A stretch of 64,000 nt of DNA, from the NCBI GenBank assembly GCA_947561585.1, contig CANNZV010002610.1, positions 27,007 to 91,006 on the forward strand, in the 5' to 3' direction. The stretch comes from Caprella mutica (taxonomy: Eukaryota > Arthropoda > Malacostraca > Amphipoda > Caprellidae). Positions within the stretch are counted from its first letter, which is position 1; each line of letters begins with the position of its first letter. Both the position numbers and the translations under genes were made by a program. Positions 26,267 to 38,000 of the stretch are shown here, in pieces. The notes beneath the pieces are model-generated. The model was not told the DNA's origin and ran no database searches. It saw nothing but the letters and a program-made list of their open reading frames with translations.

Positions 26267-27030
26267 CACTACTAGAGGATTTTCTAGATAACGTGCCTCT
26301 GTGACACTCAGTACAATGTAGCTAGCACATATCTCTATATTTTTATACAGTACTTATTGTGCCTTCTAGCCTAGTATAAAGCAAGTACAAAGCTACACGT
26401 TTATAATGCCAGATTTTACTTCAAATTAACGATCTCGCACATTGGCTTTTAATTGATCTCAAACATTACATGATCTCTGTTTAATAGCACACACTGCAAT
26501 AGTAACTCGTAAGTCTACACATTCGGTACCTTTTCCTAAATGACACTCTAGTTACTACCGAATTCTAGTATAAGGAATGTTGAAGTGCCAAAGCCATTTC
26601 TGTGATATCAATCAATATTATTAAATTAGTACTCCTAATTATATAGTGTTGGTGAAATTAGTGTAATATTTTGGTGAAATATTTTATTAGACGTCAATTC
26701 ATTCCAACTCTTTGTTGAGTAATTTTTAATGAGATTTTACTAGTAGCTATTCCTGAATTGTTTCTTTTGTGGGGTTATTTGTAAGAAGTTTTTGGTAAAT
26801 TATAGACAGTAACTATGTACCATTATTTTACTAAGTGCCAAAAGGTGCATAGGAAACTTAAATGACAATATTGTGGACAATAAGTGATATCTTTTATTTC
26901 CAACTGAAAATTAGACTTTTCCCCACTCAGGAAAGCTAGCAAATTGTATTTAGGTAAAAACAATTTATGTTTTGATTGTTTATAATCTTGTTACTATTTA
27001 TAATCATGGTAATAAAATGAGAAATGATTT
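26267..27030 (+). terminator. 3-prime UTR with poly(A) signal
   Basis: After the TAA stop, about 750 bp of AT-rich sequence leads to AATAAA at 27011-27016, followed within 15-25 bases by a GT-rich stretch (TTTGTGTGTTTT). This is the classical arrangement of a cleavage and polyadenylation site. Cleavage is inferred near 27025-27035. Confidence 0.6.
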
Positions 27031-27399
27031 TGTGTGTTTTATTCTTACAAATACATGGTTGTGAACAAACAATTGATTGGATAAAAAAGAAGTTACAATG
27101 TTGAGGGCTGAGTGGACACTGATAGTTGCACCAATCTGAAAAATGAGAACATTGAATTCATTAGTCTGTTCAATAGTTGGAAAGTAGGCATTACAGGATT
27201 TACGCTCATCTCTAATAAATGAACCCATTTCATTTTTCTAGTGATATTCAAAGAATAACTGAGAATTAATTCAATTTACTACTAATTTATGGGAGCTATA
27301 CTATTTATCTTGTAAAACTAGCTAAATATAGAGTATCAGCTGTAACCGATAGAGTACAAAGAATTAAAGAGACGACAACGTCAAACCTGATTAAACGCA

Positions 27400-27600
27400 T
27401 GAAAACCAATGAAATCAATTTTTTCATCAACTTGAAATGAGCATCAATAGCAATAATATTAATTCCAAACTTGAAATGAGCATGAAAACCAATGAAATTA
27501 ATAGAAAACAATTTAATTCAAAACTTGTGATACACAATGAAAATCAATAGAATTAAATACAATATAATTCAAAATTTGAGATGTAGCATGAAAACAAAAT
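27400..27600. repeat. degenerate tandem repeat around ATGAAAACCAATGAAAT
   Basis: The phrases CATGAAAACCAATGAAAT, AATTCAAAACTTG and CTTGAAATGAGCAT recur three to four times at roughly 60-bp spacing with many substitutions and small indels. This looks like an old, decayed tandem array. Confidence 0.5.
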
Positions 27601-29940
27601 GAACAATTTTAATCACAGTTCATCAAACACAGGGCATGGATTATACTATTGAATACATGATTTTTTTTCATCAATATGTTGGAAGAATTCCCTCAATAGT
27701 GAGACTATCCTATATAATGAAATATGAACAGAATTAGTTTCTAAAGAAATGAAAAATAGGATAGAGTTCACTGTAAACATCCTTCGAAATAAATTTATTA
27801 TTTCAAACTCTCTCTCTAACTATTTACTATTGCTTAGTTTGACCAATAGTGGATTGGTTATTACTGGTGTTTGGTAGCTCTGTACTAGAAGTCATTCTAT
27901 CAGTTCTTAGTACTTCATTTCCTTCTGACGTCAATGATATGGCTTTTGCCGAAGCAGACGTTAAACTCCTACTAAACTAATCAGCATAGTGATAAAGTTC
28001 TAGTACCTAAAAATTTAAAAGAAGTTCTTAATAATATACAATTTAGATATAGCCATTATTCTATTATTTCATAGTTCAGAGCACCTTTAAATAATAGTAA
28101 TGCGTAATTAATTTCATAGTCTCTACAGCTAAATAATATCCTGACAAGTGATTTAACAGTCCATAGATAATAAGGCCCAACTAATTATTTGGTCACTGCA
28201 TCAATCAGAGTAAAAGATACAATCTAATTTTCCATCTGCAAGTTAAGACTAAAAGCTATTTTGGAAAGTGTAGTTTACTATGATCTGTACTTCCTCTTTC
28301 GATGAAAGTGTAGTTTCGATATATCTCCTAAAAAAAGAATAGTAGATATCTCCATACAGATGTTCAAAGTTACATATCTTTTTTAGAGAGTGTAGAATTT
28401 AAAGTTGAATTTTTAAGCACTTCATTGGTTCGTCAGTTATCAGTCATTGCTAAATCCTCTGTACAACAAGGGGTTTGTGATGATCTTGCAAACGGGATTC
28501 ATTGACACGTTACGGGCCGTGGCCAGATGCCGAGGTTGTCACACACCGCCATATATTCTAGACCCTGTAGTACTGTACTGTGGTGTTTTGTCACTTTGTA
28601 TGCTCCATAGTGAACGACTCAAAGTGTGGTGCACATGTGTATCATTTGGCACGGATTGTCACAACAGCACTCTATATCGTCATACATAATATGGTAGTAG
28701 GTATTATAGTTACAGCTTTGTACCACCAGTGGTGCATATGGCGCTTAACCTATTAAGAAGCTTTTTCACAGGAAGTTTTCTGAACGATAGGTCTGTACTC
28801 TGTTCCTCCCTCTATAGTTCTCATAGTTTCCTATAGGTCTTCTGGGAGAGGAAGACATGCGACTTCAAAACATATTTTCAGCAGGTTATCCAGAAGCTAA
28901 ACTATGATTTGTATAATGTAAATCCATAGTCAATTTTGATCTAATAATCAGTTTCTTATGTTAGAATATAATAAGCAGTTGCATTATATTTGTAACGACA
29001 GAATGTAGTCATGGAAATGTACATAATTTTAGACTTTAGTAACGCATTCACAATACAATGGATAGGCTTTAGAAGTCTGAGTTTCATGGAAGCCAGCAGA
29101 ATATGTGAATTATGCGTGACATGATATGCCTTTTGGGAATATTTCAGGGAGCAATCCTAATTCAGTAGAGAGAATGATGCCATTGGGTAGGTAGGTACGA
29201 CCTGCCCTGTCTAAATAGCTTCTCTTGGTAGTTCATTTTTCGTACTGTTTAAGATATTCATCAATGACTTGTGTGGGAGTTTCTCTCTGAAATCATATAT
29301 TTAGTGCCCATATCACCGTATCTTGTATCGCCAATTCAAATTTTACTACGTGGGACCCTGTGTAGGTATAACGCGAGACTTGGACGTCTTTTTTGATTTG
29401 CCGAGTTAATATCAAATACCATTTCACAAGGTACGGGAATTATGTTATCTAATATGTCTAGCAAACTAATATCTCAAAATATAAGCAGTAATTCACGCAT
29501 TTCAATTTTTCATAAGATTAGTGTTCACTTATTTCTGTACTGGTATGATTTACTCCTGGAAGTCCCTTCACAAATTAAATATAAAAATAGTTTGAAAATG
29601 TCCATTTTTAGATGAAGAATTGAAAGGTGAATGACTTTGCTAGTTCTATTTAAAGTTTATCAATAACACATGCTCACAATATTTTTAAATTACACATGTT
29701 CATGTCGGAGAGAACACACATGTGCAATAAATAGTTAGCAATGATTTTATTTATAACCAAGTTTAAAAATAGATTGGTTTAGAATGATTTCAACAAAATA
29801 GTAGAAACTGTAACAATTCAAAATAATAAAAACTGTACCTAGCTAGCTACATCAAATAGTAGAAACTGTAGTTATATTAAAATATTTAATTCTATCAATA
29901 GAACTTCTTAATTTCTGACACACTAATAATTGAATATAAA
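27600..29940. other. intergenic, no gene recognised except a repeat fragment
   Basis: Mostly AT-rich DNA. 27890-27973 (minus strand) holds one copy of a protein-like fragment that also occurs at 39037 and 52130 (see findings). The open frame at 28447-28689 has no recognisable motif. Confidence 0.4.
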
Positions 29941-30757
29941 CTGTACAATCTGCACCCCAATGATTTCACTCCTGTACAATCAGCACCCAAATGATTTCAC
30001 TCCTGTACAATCTGCACCCAAATGATTTCACTCCTGTACAATCTGCACCCCAATGATTTCACTCCTGTACAATCTGCACCCCAATGATTTCACTCCTGTA
30101 CAATCTGCACCCCAATGATTTCACTCCTGTACAATCAGCACCCCAATGATTTCACTCCTGTACAATCTGCACCCCAATGATTTCACAACTGTGCAATCTG
30201 CACCCCAATGATTTCACTCCTGTACAATCTGCACCCCAATGATTTCACTCCTGTACAATCTGCACCCCAATGTTTTCACTCCTGTACAATCTGCACCCCA
30301 ATGTTTTCACTCCTGTACAATCTGCACCCCAATGATTTCACTCCTGTACAATCAGCACCCCAATGATTTCACTCCTGTACAATCAGCACCCCAATGATTT
30401 CACTCCTGTACAATCTGCACCCCAATGATTTCACTCCTGTACAATCTGCACCTCAATGATTTCACTCCTGTACAATCTGCACCTCAATGATTTCACTCCT
30501 GTGCAATCTGCACCTCAATGATTTCACTCCTGTACAATCTGCACCCCAAATGATTTCACTCCTGTACAATCTGCACCCCAATGATTTCACTCCTGTACAA
30601 TCTGCACCTCAATGATTTCACTCCTGTGCAATCTGCACCTCAATGATTTCACTCCTGTACAATCTGCACCCCAAATGATTTCACTCCTGTACAATCTGCA
30701 CCCCAATGATTTCACTCCTGTACAATCTGCACCCCAATGATTTCACTCCTGTACAAT
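29941..30757. repeat. 31-bp minisatellite, about 26 copies
   Basis: The unit CTGTACAATCTGCACCCCAA + TGATTTCACTC is 31 bp. Variants include CAGCACC, TGCAATC, CACCTCAATG and a 32-bp form with CCCCAAATG. The CCCCAAATG form recurs at 30546 and 30671, 125 bp apart (3 x 31 + 32), with matching variants between, so a four-unit block was duplicated. Both edges are abrupt. Confidence 0.95.
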
Positions 30758-31734
30758 CCGCTCTCTAAACTGGACTGGGGTATTGCGGATTCTACAGGTT
30801 ACACTTAATTTCTTATATGCTTTTTTTAGGGTAGAGTTCATTTGATAAGTATAAGTATAACTTAAAATGTACTATGTATTTCTAGATATGGTCCAACACA
30901 ATGCTGCCTATTAAATTAGTAACGAGTTAAATATCTTGTACCGTGATTTCAATAAAATTAGATATATTCCAGACTTACAATAGTTTAACAATCAACTAAC
31001 TTAGTTTAAGTTTCAAGGTGTTGCCAAATTTCCATAAGGAGCAGTAGCAAATTCTCGGTGAGGGGAAAATCAGGTAACTGCTAATCTTACAATTACCAGA
31101 GTTGATAATCTTAAAATATGATGAAGGATTTTTCTTCAAAGGTATGAATTAAATGTCACTGTTTAGAGAGGAATCACAGGATTAGCAATGAATCAATGAC
31201 TTATAAATTTTACCATTTAGTATTTACATTAATGATTACTCAATAAAATGAAAGCTAATGTGTTAAAAGAGTTCCAATGCAACATTACTGGCTTTATCAT
31301 ACAAGTTTCAGCCTAAATGTAATCACTACAAAGTAGCTACAAGTTAACGTATGAAATTATTAATAAATTAAAGATTTAATATGGTACTTGGTATAAGATA
31401 TCATTAGTTATCTTATACCAAGCCCAATGAACAAGTAATCAGGTATCGAGAATCGGGTTATTTGGATAGAATCGGAATCATTAAAATTTTTGGTATTGTC
31501 CCATCACTACATTTAAGTATTGATAACTTATGTTTGAATGCCATTAATTTCATCGTTGTATGATTTATTATCACATGAATAGCATTTAGAGAAAATAATT
31601 AGCTATATAAACATGGTGAAAAACTTCAGTATGAAAAAAATGCCTGTATCCTTTTATATTGGGTGGTATGCATAATAATATCTTATTTGTTGTTTCGGTA
31701 GACGGAATTATTTTACACGGACAAACACTCAACA
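30758..31734. other. intergenic, downstream of TMCO1
   Basis: AT-rich and without a recognisable gene. An inverted pair, TTGGTATAAGATATCA / GATAACTAATGATATC-type, lies near 31388-31425. A minus-strand AATAAA (TTTATT near 31564) could serve as the TMCO1 poly(A) signal, but this is only a candidate. Confidence 0.35.
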
Positions 31735-32065
31735 AATGAGCTCTACATGATTTGTAGCTCAGTGAGCTCTACTTGTACATGACTTGTGGCTCAGTGAGCT
31801 CTACTTGTACATGACTTGTGGCTCAGTGAGCTCTACTTGTACATGACTTGTGGCTCAGTGAGCTCTACTTGTACATGACTTGTGGCTCAGTGAGCTCTAC
31901 TTGTACATGACTTGTGGCTCAGTGATCTCTACTTGTACATGACTAGTGGTTCATTGAGCTCTACTTGTACATGACTAGTGATTCAGTGAGCTCTACTTGT
32001 ACATGACTTGTGGCTCAGTAAGCTCTTCTTGTATCTCAGTGAGCTCTACTTGTATCTCACCTGAG
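31735..32065. repeat. 32-bp minisatellite abutting the TMCO1 stop codon
   Basis: The unit GAGCTCTACTTGTACATGAC + TTGTGGCTCAGT has a 32-bp period (anchors at 31761 and 31793) and about nine to ten copies. Shorter, diverged units occur at the right edge. It lies in the 3-prime UTR of TMCO1, ending about 13 bp from the stop codon. The unit resembles the last codons and stop of the gene (see findings). Confidence 0.9.
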
Positions 32066-32077
32066 TCCCAATGAGCT

Positions 32078-35000
32078 TTACTTGTAGTTCATGTGGTTGG
32101 CAGCATTAGGAGGTGTAAAGAGACTGGTGGCGTGTTTACTTGCAGCTCTTGAAGGAGAAAACCCTAACAACTTCTGGATATTCTGAAAAAAAAAACACAC
32201 ACTATAATATAAAAAAGGAAAACAGAGAACTCACCGTCTTCAAAAGGTAATTGAAGATGAAATAATTATATAGCTAGTGTTAAGAAAAATCTCCATTCAA
32301 AACAGGTACAGTCGGGTCAAAAAATATTCGTACCGTACGATGAATGTAACATTTTCCTTTATAACTTCTAAAATATCAATTCCTGAATTCCAAATTTTTG
32401 TACACTTTTAGATCTGACATCGATAATGCTACACAAAAAATTTCAAAGCAAATTTTTATCAATAACAAAAGTTACAGAGATTTAATTAGAAAATGGGGGA
32501 GACAGAAAGTATTCATACGGCACGAAAAAATAACATATTTAATTGAAATTCAATATTTTAAAGACCCTATGAAGGCGATAGGGGTTATATTCATGAACTA
32601 CAGTGTAGTACCGAGCCTTTTTTTTGTATACAGTCATTGTTATTCTCCCATATGTTGCAACCGTTGGCTTTGTTTAATAATTTGTCTTTTTATGAATCTA
32701 AAATCATGCCAAAAGCTAAATAACACAGTATGGAGGTGAAGAAGATAGTCTTAGCGATGCACAATGATGGAAAGGGGTATGGCAAGATATCCAAGGAGCT
32801 AAAACTACCAAAATCCACGGTCCAATCCATTATTAAGAAGGTAAGGGATGTTGGTCACCTGGAGAATCTCCCTCGGAGTGGACGTCCGGTAAAGGTTTCT
32901 TCCACAGGTATCCGAAGAGTTGTTCGCGAGGTCAACAAGAACCCCCGTGTGACCAGGGATGAAGTTAGGTTAATCTTGGAACAAGTGTCAGTCGATCAAC
33001 TGTAAGTAACATTCTGCACAAGGATAACTTGAGAGTCTGCCGTCCTAGGAAAGCTCCTCTACTGCGTTCTATGCATTTGAAGGCTCGTGTCAAGTTTGCA
33101 AATGAATACTCCCCTAAAGAATCCACTTATTTGAACAGTGTTTTGTGGTCAGACGAGACGAAAATAGAGCTTTTCAGTCATTCTAGTTTTCAGTATATTT
33201 GGAGAAAAAGAATGAAGCCTTTCAAAGCAAAGAATACCATCCCTACAGTGAAGCCTGTTGGAGGCTCACTGATGTTAAGGGGCTGCTTTTTGACTAAAGG
33301 TGTTGGTGCGTTGGTTCGAGTGAATGGTATAATGAAGAAAGAGCATTATCGTGATATATTGGAGGAAAACCTGAAGCAGAGTGCGAGGAATCTTGGAATG
33401 GGACGTCGCTGGATCTTCCAACAGGACAATGATCCAAAGCACACCTCGAAATTTGTGTCCAAATGGTTAGCAGATGAACGTGTTAATGTCCTCCCATGGC
33501 CATCTCAATCACCAGAACTCAATCCCATCGAAAATATGTGGGCTGAATTGAAAAAAAGAGTAAGGAAAAGGCAACCAAGTAATCTGGCAGAACTTGAGAT
33601 CATTACAAAAGAAGTATGGAGTAAAATAGACAAGGAAACCTGTCAGAAATATGTGGGAGACTATTCTGGACGCCTCCAGAAAGTTATCGAGAACAGAGGA
33701 TTCACAATTGACTATTAAAACAATATTATATACATTTTCTTGTTACAGTATGAATACTTTCTGTCCCCCCATTTTCTAATTAAATCTCTCTAACTTTTGT
33801 TATTGATAAAAATTTGCTTTGAAATTTTTTGTGTATCATTATCGATGTCAGATCTAAAAGTGTGGAATTCAGGAATTGATATTTTAGAAGTTATAAAGGA
33901 AAATGTTACATTCATCGTACGGTACGAATATTTTCTGACCCGAGTGTATTCTTTTTTTAATGGTAAAATTTTGTTAAATAGATGAAGTGAAATTAGTTAT
34001 GTTGCCCTGCTTTAATAATAATGAGAGTCTTCTGTTACCTTCCACTGAAACTAAACATCATTTACTAAGGAAGCAAGTTGCCTTATCTCTTTAACTCCCT
34101 AAATCTAAACAGAGTGAAGTGACAGTGAACACTATGGAAGATTTCAGAGAAATTCATGTCCTCTCCTATAATTTGGAGAGGACAAGGCTTCAAATTTTTC
34201 GGGTCTTTCTCAGAATAGCGGCGCAATATATTTAATAAGATATATAAATTAAATGAGTAGGTATCTTTGAAATTAATAAAATGAAAAAGAAGTCATCTAA
34301 ATTTCTTGAACTCAGGAATATACTTCATTATAGCAAGGAATGGGGATATGGAAGGCGGATAAATAATGATATTCTGGGAAAGACCCAATTTTTCTATTAG
34401 TCTCAGATTCTCTTTCAACACACTGTACAATTTATACTGCCCCGTTACTGGGTCAAACATAACCATTTGCCTCTTAATCACCACCTTGGGCACTTCCACA
34501 AACAGGAAGAAAGAAAATCTACTTATTATCTAGCAGAGTATGGGGTGATTCTCGCGCAAACCCTGTAGTTATCCCCCAAAATAAGCAAAATAGAAATTCA
34601 CCAAATCACATCAGCTATTCAAATTATTTAATATCTTATGATAATTACTTAACTAGCTCCTATAAGATATTATTTAAATAATGATAAAGTAGTACTAATA
34701 AAATGACTGAATAGAATTGATGAAATATCTATCAAAAAATTTTCATAAATGAAGATAGCTTTCACAACACAATTATTTAAATGAACATTTTTTATATATT
34801 CAAGACTTCTCTGTAGCTACACATAACAGCAATCCTGCTAACGTAAAAACATTTAATCATCTGATCTAATTATCAACAAACTTCACTAAAGCAATAATTC
34901 AACTTTTATGATAGAAAGCAATATATTATGTAGCTAGATGTTTTTTTTTTTAATTTAGAGAGTGTAAGTTTTCAGTTTTTGGACAAGTAAAAATGAAATG

Positions 35001-38000
35001 CATAATAGTTGTTAGATTATATAGCTTATTCTATATAAAGAGATTGGTAGCTATCCATGATACGTGGAGGGTACGTACCATGGATATCAGTACTCTGTCC
35101 TTCAATGATACCCACAGGTCACAATTTCGGTCTCTGAGAAGAAATTTCAGTGTCGGAATTATAAAAGGCCTCTCGAACATAAATGGTGTATTCGTTAGTT
35201 TGTTAAACTGCACACTTAATGATTGTTTGACCGGGAATCAATTGTTACTTGGGTCAATACGTTCAGGCAAACCGGGAGTTTGACACGACGAAGAACTGGA
35301 GTGATCACCTGAGAGCTTCAATCTTGCGATCCCACCGACGTTCTGCGCGCAGACATGCTTCTGCCCTTGGGCTTTCCGATCGCTCAGTGAGACGAATACT
35401 TCACGATGACCTGAATTTCCATCCTTACAAGATAGTGATTGTGCAGGAACTCTCCGAACGTGATTTCACTTCAAGAAGGAACGCATGTGAGGCTATTCTC
35501 GAAAACGTTATAGTTTATTTCAGTGATGAAGCACATTTTCATTAGAGTGGATGTGTCAACAAACAAAACATGCGTTACTGGACTGACTCCAATCTCCGAG
35601 AATTGCATCAAAGGCCTTTGCATTCACCTAAAGTAACAGTGTGGTGTGCAATTTCCTCCACTGGAATTGTTGGTCTATGGTTTTTTGAAGAAAATGAGGT
35701 CACAGTGACAGTGAAATCAGATAGGTATGTTAACATGTTGGAGGAGTTTTTTCTTCCACGAATTGATGAATTGGACCTCGGGATATTTGGTTTCAACAGG
35801 CTGGAGCAACGGCTCACACTTCAAGGGCATCGATGGCTGTTTTGAGGGAACACTTTCCAGAGCGCCTTATTTCAATAAGGGGCGATTTGGAGTGGCCAGC
35901 CCATTCCCCCGATTTGAAGAACCCTTACAATTTTTATTTGTGGGGATATCTGAAATCCCGTGGCAACGTCAAACGCCCGAGGAGCCTACAAGACTTGAAG
36001 GCCAACATCCGAGAAGAAATTGCCAATATATTCGCTGATACGCTGGTGCGGGTCATGGCAAATGCCAGAAATCGGTTTATACAGTGTATGGACAATGAGG
36101 GACGTCACCTACCTGATATGATTTTCAAAAATATGTAAAACAAAAATTTACATATGTACTATCATTATGAAACAAAAATAAAACTTGTAAATCTTGTTTT
36201 ATTGCCTTTTGAAAAAAGGAAGTTATGCTGCACACCCTGTGTATCTCATTTTCTATGAGCTATAATGAAAGAAAATTTGTTTTAAAGTTAAAGTAGCTAC
36301 TACATAATTTAAGTGTTTGTGACTGTGATGAAAGTTTGAAATAGTGAATTCATTAAAGGTTTTGAAATCTAACCATAGCTTAACTCTCACTCAGTATAAG
36401 TAATTAATAGATACTTAGACTTATACAGTAGCGGACAATATATAGGGGAAGGCAAAAACAAGTTATCTAAATCTTTAATTTCATAAAAAGTACAAAACAC
36501 ACATAATTGAAATTTTGCATGTATTTTCATATAGAGCTCATATGTATTCGTATGAAATTTCAAAGCATTTGGACAAATATTTTAGGAATAGTTCCATATT
36601 TTACTTCAAACACTAAATTTTGCTCTGGTCAAAAGTTAAGGGTAGCCATCATAAACTTTGAAATATTTGCGGATGTTCGCGGGTCTTCTACCACAAAATT
36701 CTACAAATCTGGCGCAATATGAAGGAGTTATCCATCTTCTACTCATCCTCGAGAAATGTCCACAATTCATCCACATTTCTTGTGTTTCTTCTCTGAGTAC
36801 AGTCTCCAATTATTATCCAAACAATTTCAATTCGATTGAGGTCAGGACTCTGTGAAAGCCAGCTCATTAGAGCAATTTCTTCATCTTCTAATAGTCATAA
36901 CTTTTTTTTATATGAGTAGTAGGGTACGTTTTCCTGCTTGAAACTCTGTGGTTGAGGGTCAGCTGCTTGTTGATAGGAGAGAGTATGATGACGAAAGAGC
37001 TGTTTTATACTTCTGCAATAACTCCTCCTTGTAGACGAACAATGGGACCAGGTCCAGCAGAAAAAATGACCACCAAGACCATCACACTACCTCCTCCAAA
37101 ATTAACCGTTTTCTTGACGCAGTTCGGAGTTAACATTTCCCCTACTTTACGTTTAATTTGTACTTTCCTATAAGAACCAAAGACTTCTATTTTTCTTCCA
37201 TCATCACTAGAATGTACTTTCGACCACTGATCAATTGACCAAATGACATACTCATGACAAAATACAAGTAACACTTTCCGTTTCTTTTTTGAGATTGGAC
37301 AAATTATTGCAAACCAACTTGTTGAAGTCGAAGCGAAAAAGTAGACAGGGACACAGTACCACCAGACATGACATCTATCTCATGAAAAATTTGACCAGAA
37401 GTGTTGAAACTACCTTGCTAGCTACTTTGAAGACTTGCATGATCTTCTCTCAGCAATGCTTTGGGAATCGGTTTGGAATCAACAACTCCATACTGCTTAT
37501 GTTGAGCCACGATATGTTGCACAATATTTTTGGACCTTCATGTGGCAATAGAAATCTCTTGCAACGACAATTAGAGACTGTATCAGAGTGGAAACTTGTG
37601 GACATTTCTTGAGGATGAATAGAAGATGGATAACTCCTTCATATTGTGCAAAATTATTAGAATTTTGTGGTAGAAGATGTATTAAGAGTGATATAGCAAA
37701 GAATTATTTACAAATTATTAAGTTAATTGCCAATATCCGCGAATATTTCAAAGTTTATGATGGCTACCCTTAACTTTTGACCAGAGCAAAATTTAGTGTT
37801 CGAAGTAAAATATGGAACTATTCCTAGAATATTTGTCAAAATGCTTTGAAATTTCAAATGAATACATATGAGTTCTATATGAATATACGTGCAAAATTTC
37901 AATAATGTGCGTTTTGTATTTTTTATGAAATTAAAGATTTAGATAACTTGTTTTTGCCTACTCTTATATTTTGTCCGCTAGCTACTGTATAATCATTGTG

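Noticed and set aside
34993..35283. 96-codon frame as the N-terminus of the mariner/IS630-type transposase
   Set aside because: It is in another frame from the recognisable transposase and has no family resemblance. The N-terminal part of that element seems lost.
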